Shown one piece after another: positions 50,313 through 59,021 of a stretch of 64,000 nucleotides of DNA. Position numbers and translations under genes: made by a program. Under the pieces are notes generated by a model. It made no database searches and was not told where the DNA came from. It saw only the letters and a program-made list of their open reading frames with translations. Numbering within the stretch: the stretch's first letter is position 1; the number at the start of each line of letters is the position of its first letter. Source of the DNA: DAOUJI01 sp965219565. GTDB lineage: Bacteria > Chloroflexota > Dehalococcoidia > Lucifugimonadales > JAGWBF01. Location: the NCBI GenBank assembly GCA_965219565.1, contig OZ244780.1, forward strand, positions 3,100,001 to 3,164,000, in the 5' to 3' direction.

Positions 50313-52811
50313 ATGCTGGACGCTGACACCAAACGCCGCATCGACACTGCCCGCGACATCCTCGTCGGAAAAGTGCCTGACCCTAAGAGCCAGGTGGAGC
50401 AAATCACTATTGCCCTCATCTACAAGTTCATGGACGACCTGGACGCTGAAAGCGAGGAGTTGGGCGGGCAAAGAAAGTTCTTCGCCCGTGACTTTGCCAG
50501 ATACGGATGGGCTAAACTGACTCATCCAGGCCTTGGTGGGTACGAAACGCTGAACCTGTATGCTGAAGCCATCACCAGGATGCCGGAAAACCCGGGGATT
50601 CCGCCGCTGTTCCGAGACATCTTCAACAATGCCTACCTGCCCTACCGAGACCCGGAGACGCTTCGCGCCTTCCTAAAGGTCATAGACGGCTTCACTTACG
50701 ACCACTCGGAACGGTTGGGTGACGCCTTTGAATACCTGCTGTCGGTTCTGGGCGCCCAGGGAGACGCCGGACAATTCCGCACACCGCGCCACATCATCGA
50801 CTTCATCGTAGACGTAGTAGACCCCAAGAAGGGCGAGAGTGTGCTGGACCCGGCCTGCGGCACTGCCGGGTTCCTCATATCGGCCTACAAGCACATACTG
50901 GAGGCTAACACCGACAGCGACAGCCGGAGCACGCTGACACCTGACGAGCGGGGACGACTGGTCAACAACTTTAAGGGATACGATATCTCCCCGGACATGG
51001 TGCGTCTCTCACTGGTGAACATGTACCTGCACCGCTTCACCGACCCTAAGGTCTACGAATACGACACCCTCACCAGCGAGGACCGCTGGAACGAGTACGC
51101 CGACGTGATATTGGCCAACCCGCCTTTCATGTCTCCGAAGGGCGGCATCAGGCCTCACAACCGCTTCTCGGTGCAGTCCAAGCGCAGTGAGGTCCTGTTT
51201 GTAGACTATATGGCCGAGCACCTGACCCCCACCGGGCGGGCTGGCATTATCGTGCCCGAGGGAATCATCTTCCAGAGCCAGAACGCCTACAAGCAGCTCC
51301 GCAAGATACTGGTGGAGGACTATCTGGTTGCCGTGGTCTCCTTGCCCGCCGGCGTCTTCAACCCCTACTCCGGAGTCAAGACCTCCATACTCATTCTGGA
51401 CAAGGCACTGGCCAGAAAGACGGACCGAATCGCCTTCTTCAAGGTGGAGAACGACGGTTTCGACCTCGGCGCCCAGCGGAGGCCGATAGACAGGAACGAT
51501 CTGCCGCAGGTGCAAACCGAGCTAGCACGATACTTGGGCCACCTGCGTTCTGGTGGGGCTATGGATGGTTTTCAGCCGGAGACGGGACTGATCGTCGAGA
51601 AGGAACACATCGCTGAGGATGGGGAGTACAACCTTGGTGCAGAGCGGTACCGGGAGAACAGAAATAGCGGAAGTCACACTTGGCCGATGGTAATGTTGGA
51701 GGACGTTTGCGACAAGATTGTAAGCGGAGGCACACCATCGACAAAGCAGGCAGACTATTGGGAAGGTGATATCCCGTGGATTACGAGTGCGGACATTGTG
51801 GACATCAGAACCGCTGAACCAAGAAGGTACATCACACAAGAAGCAGTCAGAGAATCAGCGACCAACCTAATTCCAAAAGGCAATGTCATCGTAGTGACAA
51901 GGGTTGGACTGGGAAAACTGTTCAGGAACAACTTTGACCTTTGCATCAGCCAGGACTCGCAAGGGTTAATACTGAAGGACGGAATTAGTGCAGATTACCT
52001 AGTACATGTACTAAAAGTGAGAGTCGAGGAGTTCAGGGGAGTTAGTCAGGGCTCAACGATTCAGGGGGTCACCAAGAAACAGTTAGCAGAAATCCAAATC
52101 CCTCTCCCACCACCAGAGGTGCAGAAGGAGATAGTGGCGGAGATTGAGGGCTACCAGAAGGTCATCAACGGGGCGCGGGCCGTCGTGGAGAACTATCGCC
52201 CACACATCGCAGTCGACCCGGAGTGGCCCCTGGTGGCGTTGGGTGAGGCGTGCCAGATTAAACGCGGGAAATTCTCGCACCGTCCCAGAAATGAACCACG
52301 ATTTTACGGCGGCAAGTACCCATTCATACAAACAGGTGATGTAGCTCGTGCCAAGGGAGGAACAATTCCATACACCCAAACCCTGAATGATGAAGGGCTC
52401 GGAATAAGCAGGCTATTTCAACCGCCGGTAGTGGTAGTTACAATAGCCGCGAACATTGGGTCCACCGCAGTCCTTGACTTTCCTTCATGTTTTCCAGATA
52501 GCATCATCGGTCTGATTCCAGAACAAGAAACAGATGCGTGGTTTATAGAACTCATGATGCGAACTAAGAAGGATTTCCTTAATGCCATTGCTCCGCAATC
52601 TGCTCAGAAGAACATCAATATCCAGATTCTTGAGGCCGTCAACATTCCGCTGCCACCCCTTGCTATTCAGCAAGCCATTGTCGCTGAGATAGAGGCCGAG
52701 CAAGCCCTCGTCGTTGCCAATCGTGAACTGATCGAACGTATGGAAGGGAAGATTCAGGCGGCAATCGCACGGGTGTGGGGGAGAGCCGAATCTGTTGTGT
52801 CGGGAGTGTAA
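50313..52811 (+). CDS. hsdM: Fused type I DNA methyltransferase and specificity subunit (HsdM-HsdS)
   Basis: 832 residues. The first about 430 are an N6-adenine methyltransferase: helical HsdM_N region, SAM-binding LDPACGTAGFLISAYK (about 178) and the catalytic NPPF in ILANPPFMSPKGG (about 267). From about residue 452 two target recognition domains follow, each preceded by a helical spacer: TWPMVMLEDVCDKIVSGGTP and EWPLVALGEACQIKRGKFSH. Each ends with LPPPEVQKEIVAEI or LPPLAIQQAIVAEI. HsdS is thus fused to HsdM. With HsdR alone this would be a complete two-gene system. Confidence 0.92.
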   Translation: MLDADTKRRIDTARDILVGKVPDPKSQVEQITIALIYKFMDDLDAESEELGGQRKFFARDFARYGWAKLTHPGLGGYETLNLYAEAITRMPENPGIPPLFRDIFNNAYLPYRDPETLRAFLKVIDGFTYDHSERLGDAFEYLLSVLGAQGDAGQFRTPRHIIDFIVDVVDPKKGESVLDPACGTAGFLISAYKHILEANTDSDSRSTLTPDERGRLVNNFKGYDISPDMVRLSLVNMYLHRFTDPKVYEYDTLTSEDRWNEYADVILANPPFMSPKGGIRPHNRFSVQSKRSEVLFVDYMAEHLTPTGRAGIIVPEGIIFQSQNAYKQLRKILVEDYLVAVVSLPAGVFNPYSGVKTSILILDKALARKTDRIAFFKVENDGFDLGAQRRPIDRNDLPQVQTELARYLGHLRSGGAMDGFQPETGLIVEKEHIAEDGEYNLGAERYRENRNSGSHTWPMVMLEDVCDKIVSGGTPSTKQADYWEGDIPWITSADIVDIRTAEPRRYITQEAVRESATNLIPKGNVIVVTRVGLGKLFRNNFDLCISQDSQGLILKDGISADYLVHVLKVRVEEFRGVSQGSTIQGVTKKQLAEIQIPLPPPEVQKEIVAEIEGYQKVINGARAVVENYRPHIAVDPEWPLVALGEACQIKRGKFSHRPRNEPRFYGGKYPFIQTGDVARAKGGTIPYTQTLNDEGLGISRLFQPPVVVVTIAANIGSTAVLDFPSCFPDSIIGLIPEQETDAWFIELMMRTKKDFLNAIAPQSAQKNINIQILEAVNIPLPPLAIQQAIVAEIEAEQALVVANRELIERMEGKIQAAIARVWGRAESVVSGV

Positions 52812-52855
52812 ATCATGGATGAAGTCCATAATTTATCTGGAGAACAGGAGGAGAG

Positions 52856-53425
52856 ATGGCGCGAATACCTTTGATGACTCGGGAACGACTCAGTCCCGAG
52901 GACCAGAAATACTGGGACGACATTGCATCCAGCCGGGGGCGCGGGAACGTTGGGGCACCGCATGCCCTGATTCTCAACGCTCCCAAGCTGTCGGGGCTGG
53001 TGGGGCCTCTGGGCGCCCACGTGCGGTTCGAGGGAGACATCCCCAACGAGCTGCGCGAGGTGGCGATACTCACCGTGGCCAAGGAAATCAAGTCCCAATA
53101 CGAGTTCACCCAGCACGTCCACATGAGCCAGGCGGCCGGGGTCTCCCTGGATACGGTGAACGTCATACGCGACGGGAAGCACCCCGACGGCCTTCAGGGT
53201 GACGAGGCCATGGTCTCTCGATTCGTCGTGGAGCTGATGAGGGACCGTAAGGTGTCCGACGCCACCTTCCAGGCGGTCAGGGACAAGTTCGGCGACCAGG
53301 ACACCCTGGAGCTGACCGGACTCATCGGGTACTACATGGCGCTGGCCAACTTCCTGCAGGTTTTCGAGCTTGAGCTGGACGCGGACTCGAAGGCCGAGCT
53401 CCCTGACGGCCTCCCCGCGGGGTGA
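52856..53425 (+). CDS. Carboxymuconolactone decarboxylase-family (AhpD-like) protein
   Basis: 189 residues with LREVAILTVAKEIKSQYEF and TQHVHMSQAAGVSLD, like the paralogue at 17382-17930; they share KEIKSQYEFxxH and the C-terminal LTGLIGYYMALANFLQVFEL. The CxxC motif of AhpD is absent. GGAGGAGAG lies before the ATG. It follows the HsdMS gene by 44 bases but belongs functionally with the catabolic genes. Confidence 0.82.
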   Translation: MARIPLMTRERLSPEDQKYWDDIASSRGRGNVGAPHALILNAPKLSGLVGPLGAHVRFEGDIPNELREVAILTVAKEIKSQYEFTQHVHMSQAAGVSLDTVNVIRDGKHPDGLQGDEAMVSRFVVELMRDRKVSDATFQAVRDKFGDQDTLELTGLIGYYMALANFLQVFELELDADSKAELPDGLPAG

Positions 53426-53478
53426 GCCGAGTTCGCTCGGTGGCCTGCCCGGACATTGACGAATACTTCACGGAGCTT

Positions 53479-53506
53479 GTAGGGGCGACCGGCCGGTCGC
53501 CCCTAC
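53479..53506 (+). terminator. Perfect 28-bp palindrome with a following T run
   Basis: GTAGGGGCGACCGG and CCGGTCGCCCCTAC form a perfect 14-bp stem without loop bases, followed by GCTTTTATT. It lies 53 bases past the CMD-family stop codon and can act as a terminator. The same element is a common dispersed repeat in some genomes; only one copy is visible here. Confidence 0.6.
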
Positions 53507-53537
53507 GCTTTTATTAGAGGCGGCGTTGTGCGGTTTC

Positions 53538-53566
53538 TCGACAAGCACCGCGCCTGAGACTATAAT
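53538..53566 (+). promoter_or_regulatory. Promoter of the flavin monooxygenase/CoA-transferase cluster
   Basis: TCGACA (53538-53543, one mismatch to TTGACA), an exact 17-base spacer and a perfect TATAAT (53561-53566) lie 47 bases before ATG 53614. Confidence 0.72.
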
Positions 53567-53613
53567 CAGCTAAATTTAGACCCTGGATGGCAGTAGGACT
53601 CAGGGAGGCGAGC

Positions 53614-54849
53614 ATGTTTGTCGGATACTTCACCGAACGCCCATACCAGGACCCGGCATCGGGCTATTTCGGCGCCACGGGCAGGCCCATCGCAGACCTG
53701 GACGTAAGCAACGATTCCTATGATGCGGTGATAGGGGCCAACCTCTACAACCGGTACCTGGACGAGAAGATATACGCTGAGGAGATGGGCTTTGACGGGC
53801 TGATGCTCAACGAGCACCACAGCACTCCCTTCTGCATGGGAGGCGCCATGAACGTGGAGGCCTCTATCCTGGCCAGAGTCACTAACCGAGCTAAGATATG
53901 CCTTCTCGGCAACGTGCTGCCTATCTGGGACGACCCGCTGTGGCTGGTCGAACAGCTTGCCATGATAGACATGATCTCCGAAGGCCGCCTGGTGTCCGGC
54001 TGGGTGCGGGGCACAGGTCGGGAGAGCGTCGCCCACAATATGTCTCCTCCCGACAACTGGGAACGGTTCCAGGAGGCCCACGAGTTCATCGTGAAGGCCT
54101 GGTCCGAGCCTGGCCCCTTCAGGTGGGAAGGCAAGCACTACCAGTACCGCTACGTCAACCCCTGGGTCCGGCCCTACCAGCAGCCCCACCCGCCCATCTG
54201 GCTTCCGGGAGTGGTCAGCAGGGACTCCCTGCTGTGGGCGGCCGAGAAGCGCATACCCTACATAATGCTCTCGACCCAGTTAGAGGCCACTGGACTGGCG
54301 TTCCAGGAATACCACGACCGGGCCGCTGAACTGGGTTACCAGTCGGGGTCCCAGAACATCGGCTACCTGTGGAAGGTCCACGTGGATGAGACCGAAGAGC
54401 TTGCCGAGGCCGCCGGGAGGAAATACGTACAGGGTCCCAGCAACCCGTTCCTGGCCGGCAACGAGGGCTCCCAGAACCCCGCAATCGCCCAGCTGCCGGG
54501 ACTGACCTCCAAGAAGCGTGTGCTGCCCACCCAGAACGTCGCCACGGCGGCAAGGGGCGGCGTCTACTCCACATCATACGAGTCCCAGGTCGAGGGCTAC
54601 CAGATTGTCACGGGGACGCCCGACACAGTGCTGCCCAAAATTCGTCACGTCTTGGAGTACCTGCGCCCCGGCAGCGTCTTCTTCTGGGACGGCGACGGAG
54701 CCATGGACCACGACGACGCAATGCGCAGCCTCCGGCTTATGGGCCAGGAAGTGATTCCTGCTGTGCGCGAGATGGCCAAAGAGTTGGAGCTTGACGGGCC
54801 GTTCGAGGTGAACCCGGCCACGGGCGAGCGTTTCGAAGACGCCCAGTAG
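53614..54849 (+). CDS. Luciferase-like (LLM class) flavin-dependent monooxygenase
   Basis: 411 residues from ATG 53614 with GGGAGG upstream. Family segments: FVGYFTERPY, EEMGFDGLMLNEHHSTPFCM, ILARVTNRAKICLLGNVLPI and IDMISEGRLVSGWVRGTGRE. It resembles LLM proteins that act on large or nitrogen/sulfur-containing substrates. It starts a cluster continuing with the CaiB, TPP and formyl-transfer genes on the same strand. Confidence 0.92.
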   Translation: MFVGYFTERPYQDPASGYFGATGRPIADLDVSNDSYDAVIGANLYNRYLDEKIYAEEMGFDGLMLNEHHSTPFCMGGAMNVEASILARVTNRAKICLLGNVLPIWDDPLWLVEQLAMIDMISEGRLVSGWVRGTGRESVAHNMSPPDNWERFQEAHEFIVKAWSEPGPFRWEGKHYQYRYVNPWVRPYQQPHPPIWLPGVVSRDSLLWAAEKRIPYIMLSTQLEATGLAFQEYHDRAAELGYQSGSQNIGYLWKVHVDETEELAEAAGRKYVQGPSNPFLAGNEGSQNPAIAQLPGLTSKKRVLPTQNVATAARGGVYSTSYESQVEGYQIVTGTPDTVLPKIRHVLEYLRPGSVFFWDGDGAMDHDDAMRSLRLMGQEVIPAVREMAKELELDGPFEVNPATGERFEDAQ

Positions 54850-54889
54850 TCCGGTGTAGCCAGGCGCTGTCTAAAGTCTTTCCAAGACT

Positions 54890-54930
54890 CACCCTCACCC
54901 CAGCCCTCTCCCGTCGAGGGAGAGGGAGCA
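54890..54930. repeat. Palindromic repeat before the CaiB gene
   Basis: CACCCTCACCCCAGCCCTCT followed by CCCGTCGAGGGAGAGGG is a copy of the CCCTCACCCC-type repeat. Its inverted arms are CCCTCTCCC and GGGAGAGGG. Confidence 0.7.
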
Positions 54931-54949
54931 GTTGCAACAGGAGCCGTCA

Positions 54950-56194
54950 TTGACTGCAAACGGCGCTGAACAACCGAATGGCGGGCCCCTCAAGGGGGTC
55001 CGGGCGCTGGACTGGACGATGTGGCAGCTTGGCCCTGTGGCCGCAGAGATGATGGGCGACATGGGCGCTGACGTGATAAAGATCGAGCCTCTGGACGGCG
55101 ACGCCGGGCGCAACCTTCTGCAAGCAACCACAATCCAGGCCAATCTGGCCGCAGGCCGAAATGCCTACTTCGAGTCAAACAACCGCAACAAGAGGGGATT
55201 CGCCGTTAACTTGAAGGTCCAGGAAGGGCGAGACTTGGTCTACAAGCTGGTGGAGTCCGCCGACGTGTTCGTGCAAAACTACCGGGAAGGCGTGGCGGAG
55301 CGGCTGGGCATGGACTACGAGACCCTGCGGAAAATCAACCCTGCCCTCATATACGCATCGGCCACCGGATATGGCTCCAAGGGAGAAGAGTCCCGCCGCC
55401 CCTCCTTCGACGGCACAGGCCAGGCCCGCAGCGGCCTGATGATGTCCGGCACTCCGCTGGGTGGCGCACCTGTGCGGGTCGGCGGAGGAATCTCAGACCA
55501 AATCGCCGGCATAATGCTCTGTCTGGGCGTATTGGCGGCTCTGGTGTCCCGTTCTCAGACAGGGAAGGGCCAGATGGTGGAGACGTCCCACCTGTCTGCC
55601 AACATGTGGCTCCAGGGCAGCAGCCTGAACATGAGCCTGATGTCGGGCACGTCCTCGGCTCCCTTCGACCGTAAGGCTCCCGTAAACCCCCTTACCAACA
55701 CCTACCACTGCCAGGACGGGCGTTGGATACAGCTTATGCACATGCAGCCCGACCGGTACTGGCAGGGCTTCACCGAGGTCCTGGGCATAACGGAGCTGCT
55801 GGAGGACCCGCGGTTCGAGAGCATGGCAAGCCGCAGGGAGCACGGGGCCGAGTTGGCCGGCATCCTGGACGAGCGTTTCGGAACCAGGCCCTACGACGAG
55901 TGGGACAGGGCCTTTAAGGCCAAGGGAGACTTCATCTACGACAAGGTGCAGGAGTTATCGGACCTGGCGGACGACCCACAGGTCATCGCTAATAATTTCA
56001 TAGCGACTTTCGACCATCCAGTGTTGGGGCCCACCAAGATGTGCAGCCACCCTAACACCTACAGCGAGACCCCCGCAGGCATCTGGAGGGAGGCCCCCGA
56101 GCTAGGTCAACACACCGAGCTAATCATGGTGGAAGAGCTGGGCTACACATGGGACGACGTGGAGAAGTTCCGGGAAGCGGGCGCAATCCTATAA
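54950..56194 (+). CDS. CaiB/BaiF family III CoA-transferase
   Basis: 414 residues from TTG 54950, chosen for the AGGAG 8 bases upstream; a TTG at 54932 is in frame. Characteristic segments are LKGVRALDWTMWQLGPVAAE, MGDMGADVIKIEPLDGDAGR, FVQNYREGVAERLGMDYETL and IYASATGYGS. Family III enzymes move CoA between acids, for example formyl-CoA:oxalate, carnitine and bile-acid CoA transferases. Placed directly before an oxalyl-CoA decarboxylase/HACL-like enzyme, a role in CoA activation of a short 2-oxo or 2-hydroxy acid is plausible. Confidence 0.9.
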   Translation: MTANGAEQPNGGPLKGVRALDWTMWQLGPVAAEMMGDMGADVIKIEPLDGDAGRNLLQATTIQANLAAGRNAYFESNNRNKRGFAVNLKVQEGRDLVYKLVESADVFVQNYREGVAERLGMDYETLRKINPALIYASATGYGSKGEESRRPSFDGTGQARSGLMMSGTPLGGAPVRVGGGISDQIAGIMLCLGVLAALVSRSQTGKGQMVETSHLSANMWLQGSSLNMSLMSGTSSAPFDRKAPVNPLTNTYHCQDGRWIQLMHMQPDRYWQGFTEVLGITELLEDPRFESMASRREHGAELAGILDERFGTRPYDEWDRAFKAKGDFIYDKVQELSDLADDPQVIANNFIATFDHPVLGPTKMCSHPNTYSETPAGIWREAPELGQHTELIMVEELGYTWDDVEKFREAGAIL

Positions 56195-56202
56195 CTGGAA
56201 AC

Positions 56203-56282
56203 TCACCCTCACCCCAACCCTCTCCCGTCAAGAGACCTTTGCCCAACCACTTCCCCTTTGAGGGGGAAGATTGAGATGGGGG
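56203..56282. repeat. Palindromic repeat before the TPP-enzyme gene
   Basis: CTCACCCTCACCCCAACCCT and CACTTCCCCTTTGAGGGGGA then AGATTGAGATGGGGG form a copy of the two-part repeat. The right arm is nearly that of the hairpin at 46898-46944. Confidence 0.7.
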
Positions 56283-56318
56283 AATAGAGAGGGCAGTCCG
56301 AAATGGAAGGGAGAAAGC

Positions 56319-57962
56319 ATGGCTGAAGTAACGGGAGCCTACCTGGGCGCCAGGGCGCTCCAACAAGAGGGAGTGGACACCTTCTTCTACATCCTGTCGG
56401 CGCCGTTGGTCGCCGACTGCCTGGACGTGGGCATACGGGGCATTTCGGTGCGCAACGAGACGGCGGCAGGCATGATGGCCCACGGGTACAGCCGAGTCAC
56501 CGGCAGGCCGGGAGTGGTCCTATCGTCCCACGGCCCCGGGACGGCCAACGTGGTGCCGGCGGTGGCCAATGCCATGGCCGACGCCTGCCCGGTAGTGAAC
56601 TGCGGCGCGTCGGCCAACCTGAGAGACCGGCACGTTGAGGTCTTCCAGGAGATGGACCAGGTGGCCATCATGCGGCCCGTCACCAAGTGGGCCCACCAGG
56701 TCACCCACACCGAGAAGATTCCCCAACTGGTCAGCACGGCTTTCCGCCATGCCCTGGCTCCACCCCACGGGGCCGTATACCTGGACTTTCCCAATGACAT
56801 AGTGAACGCCAAGGTGGAGGACATAGACTGGGAGCACCCGTCCCATCAACCCTCCCATTACCGCACTGAGGCCCGGCCCTTTGGTGACCCGGCTCTTGTG
56901 AAGGAGGCTATAGACCTTCTGGCCAAAGCCGAGAAGCCTCTGCTGGTTACGGGAAGCGGGGTTTTCTGGTCACAGGCGGCAGCCGAGATGCAACAGTTCG
57001 TGGACACCACGGGCATTCCCTTCTTCACTACTCCCCAGGGCAGGGGCGCCATTCCCGAGGACCACAAGCGGTTCTACGGCGGCGCCAGGTCGATGGCCTT
57101 TAGGGAGGCGGACACCGTCTTGGTGGTCGGCTCCAGGGCCAACGTAATACTCTCCAATCTGCTTCCGCCCCGATGGAACCCCAATGCCAAGTTCATCATC
57201 GTAAATCTGGACCCCACGGAAGTCGGCCATAACGCTCCCGCACAGCTGAGCATCCTGGGCGACGCAAAGGCCGTTTTCAAGCAGCTCACCGACGAGGCTC
57301 AGGGAAGGTTCAACCCCGAAGAGGATACTCCCTGGACCAGCGCGCTAGCTCAACGGGACGCCGTGCGGATGGAGCAGACAGCCGCCGTGATGGATTCCGA
57401 CGACGTGCCTATACACCCCCTCAGGCTTTGTCGGGAGGTGCGGGACTTCATGGACCGGGACGCCATCGTCTGCGTGGACGGCCACGAGACGCTGACCTTC
57501 GCCCGCCACACCATCCCAACATACGTCCCTGGACACCGCATCAACGCTGGGACCCACGGCACCATGGGCGTGGGCTTGCCCTACGGTGTTGCGGCCAAGG
57601 CTGCGAAGCCCGACAAGCAAGTAATAGTGCTCTGCGGCGACGGCTCCTTTGGCTGGAACGGCATGGAAGTGGACACCATGGTGCGCAACAACCTCCCTGT
57701 GCTGGTGGTCATCTGCAACAACGGCAGCATGACCGGCGCCGACGAGGTGTTCAATCCCCAGAAGCACCTCGGGTTCGAGTGCCGGTACGACAAAATCATG
57801 GAAGCGGCCGGCGGCTATGGCGAGATGGTGGACCGGCCCGAGAACATCAGACCCGCGATGGAAAGGGCGGCCGCTTCCGGGAAGCCCGCCGTGGTCAACG
57901 TGATCGTAGACCAGTATGCAAAGGGTCAGACGCGCATAGGCCTGGACGAATCCCACCATTAG
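56319..57962 (+). CDS. TPP-dependent enzyme resembling oxalyl-CoA decarboxylase / 2-hydroxyacyl-CoA lyase
   Basis: 547 residues from ATG 56319. The catalytic Glu47 lies in SVRNETAAGMMAHGY. The middle domain follows (EVFQEMDQVAIMRPVTKWAH is close to the oxalyl-CoA decarboxylase pattern), then the TPP motif VIVLCGDGSFGWNGMEVD with NNLPVLVVICNNG. Acetolactate-synthase-like enzymes share this fold, but the context with a family III CoA transferase and a formyl-hydrolase homologue favours a formyl-CoA-forming lyase or decarboxylase. Product identity is inferred, not seen. Confidence 0.8.
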   Translation: MAEVTGAYLGARALQQEGVDTFFYILSAPLVADCLDVGIRGISVRNETAAGMMAHGYSRVTGRPGVVLSSHGPGTANVVPAVANAMADACPVVNCGASANLRDRHVEVFQEMDQVAIMRPVTKWAHQVTHTEKIPQLVSTAFRHALAPPHGAVYLDFPNDIVNAKVEDIDWEHPSHQPSHYRTEARPFGDPALVKEAIDLLAKAEKPLLVTGSGVFWSQAAAEMQQFVDTTGIPFFTTPQGRGAIPEDHKRFYGGARSMAFREADTVLVVGSRANVILSNLLPPRWNPNAKFIIVNLDPTEVGHNAPAQLSILGDAKAVFKQLTDEAQGRFNPEEDTPWTSALAQRDAVRMEQTAAVMDSDDVPIHPLRLCREVRDFMDRDAIVCVDGHETLTFARHTIPTYVPGHRINAGTHGTMGVGLPYGVAAKAAKPDKQVIVLCGDGSFGWNGMEVDTMVRNNLPVLVVICNNGSMTGADEVFNPQKHLGFECRYDKIMEAAGGYGEMVDRPENIRPAMERAAASGKPAVVNVIVDQYAKGQTRIGLDESHH

Positions 57963-57973
57963 GGGGGTGCGCA

Positions 57974-58906
57974 ATGTCCACCGGACTTCGCATAGCAATC
58001 ATCGGTCAGCAGCCTTTCGGAGAGAGCGTCCTCAACGCTCTTGCGGAGCGAGGAGAGACCCTGGTAGGCGTCTTCTGTCCGCCGGATAGGGAAGGCCGCC
58101 CCGCCGACCCTCTAAAGCAAGCTGCTGACAACCACGGAATCCCAGTTTTTCAGTTCCGCCGCATGAGGAACCAGGAGGCCATAGACGCCTTCGCAGCCCT
58201 TAACGTCGACCTGTGCGTTATGGCTTTCGTGACCGACATCGTCCCCGACGAGATTCTCTTCAACCCCGCCAAAGGCACCATCCAATACCACCCATCCCTT
58301 CTCCCCAAACACCGGGGCCCCAGCGCTATAAACTGGCCCATCATTCAAGGAGAGACCCAGACAGGACTGACCATATTCTGGCCGGACAAGGGACTGGACA
58401 CAGGGCCGGTGCTGCTCCAGAAAGAAGTTGACATCAGCCCCGGCGACACGGTGGGCTCCCTCTACTTCGACAAGCTCTTTCCCCTGGGGGTGGAAGCAAT
58501 GGTCGAGTCCGTGGACCTGGTGGCGGGAGGAAACGCCCCTAGCCTGGTCCAGGACGAGTCCCAGGCCACCTACGAGGGATGGTGCCGCAAGGAGGACGTG
58601 ACCATAGACTGGAGCCTTCCCCTGGATGAGATATACAACCTGGTCCGGGGCGGAGACCCTCAACCCGGCGCAGTCACAAGTCACCAGGGCAAGGAGCTTC
58701 AGCTTTTCCGCGCTCGAAAGCGGGAAGGCGCAGCCGCAGGAGAACCTGGCGAAGTGGTTGAGGCAACCGGAGACGGCTTCGCCGTCGCCGCCCCTGGAGG
58801 AACGTTGTTCGTTGGGAGGGTTCAGCCCGAGGGCGGCCGCAAGGTCATGGCCCCGGAGTGGATGGAGTCGGCAGGTCTAAAGGTGGGGGACAAGCTGGGA
58901 GAATAG
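57974..58906 (+). CDS. 10-formyltetrahydrofolate hydrolase-type formyltransferase domain protein
   Basis: 310 residues from ATG 57974, preceded by AGGGGGG. It follows the N-terminal hydrolase domain of 10-formyl-THF dehydrogenase (ALDH1L) over most of its length: TIQYHPSLLPKHRGPSAINW, LTIFWPDKGLDTGPVLLQKE, and a C-terminal OB-like part (ATYEGWCRKEDVTIDWSLP). The catalytic His (YHPSLL) and Asp (GLDTGP) are in place. Methionyl-tRNA formyltransferase is the other relative but less similar. It lies 11 bases after the TPP gene. Confidence 0.82.
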   Translation: MSTGLRIAIIGQQPFGESVLNALAERGETLVGVFCPPDREGRPADPLKQAADNHGIPVFQFRRMRNQEAIDAFAALNVDLCVMAFVTDIVPDEILFNPAKGTIQYHPSLLPKHRGPSAINWPIIQGETQTGLTIFWPDKGLDTGPVLLQKEVDISPGDTVGSLYFDKLFPLGVEAMVESVDLVAGGNAPSLVQDESQATYEGWCRKEDVTIDWSLPLDEIYNLVRGGDPQPGAVTSHQGKELQLFRARKREGAAAGEPGEVVEATGDGFAVAAPGGTLFVGRVQPEGGRKVMAPEWMESAGLKVGDKLGE

Positions 58907-58915
58907 CCCCCCATG

Positions 58916-59005
58916 CCCTGGATTCCGGCGCAGGCCGGAATCCAGGGCTTCCGTTAACGCTGGGAGTCACCCTCACCCCAACCCTCTCCCTAAGGGCGGG
59001 GGTTG
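58916..59005. repeat. Two repeats between convergent genes
   Basis: CCTGGATTCCGGCGCAGGCC then GGAATCCAGG is a palindrome of the CCGG type (58918-58947). It is followed at 58968-59003 by CACCCTCACCCCAACCCTCT and CCCTAAGGG, a partial copy of the CCCTCACC repeat. They may also form a bidirectional transcription stop. Confidence 0.65.
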
Positions 59006-59021
59006 TTAGCAGTACAGCATC

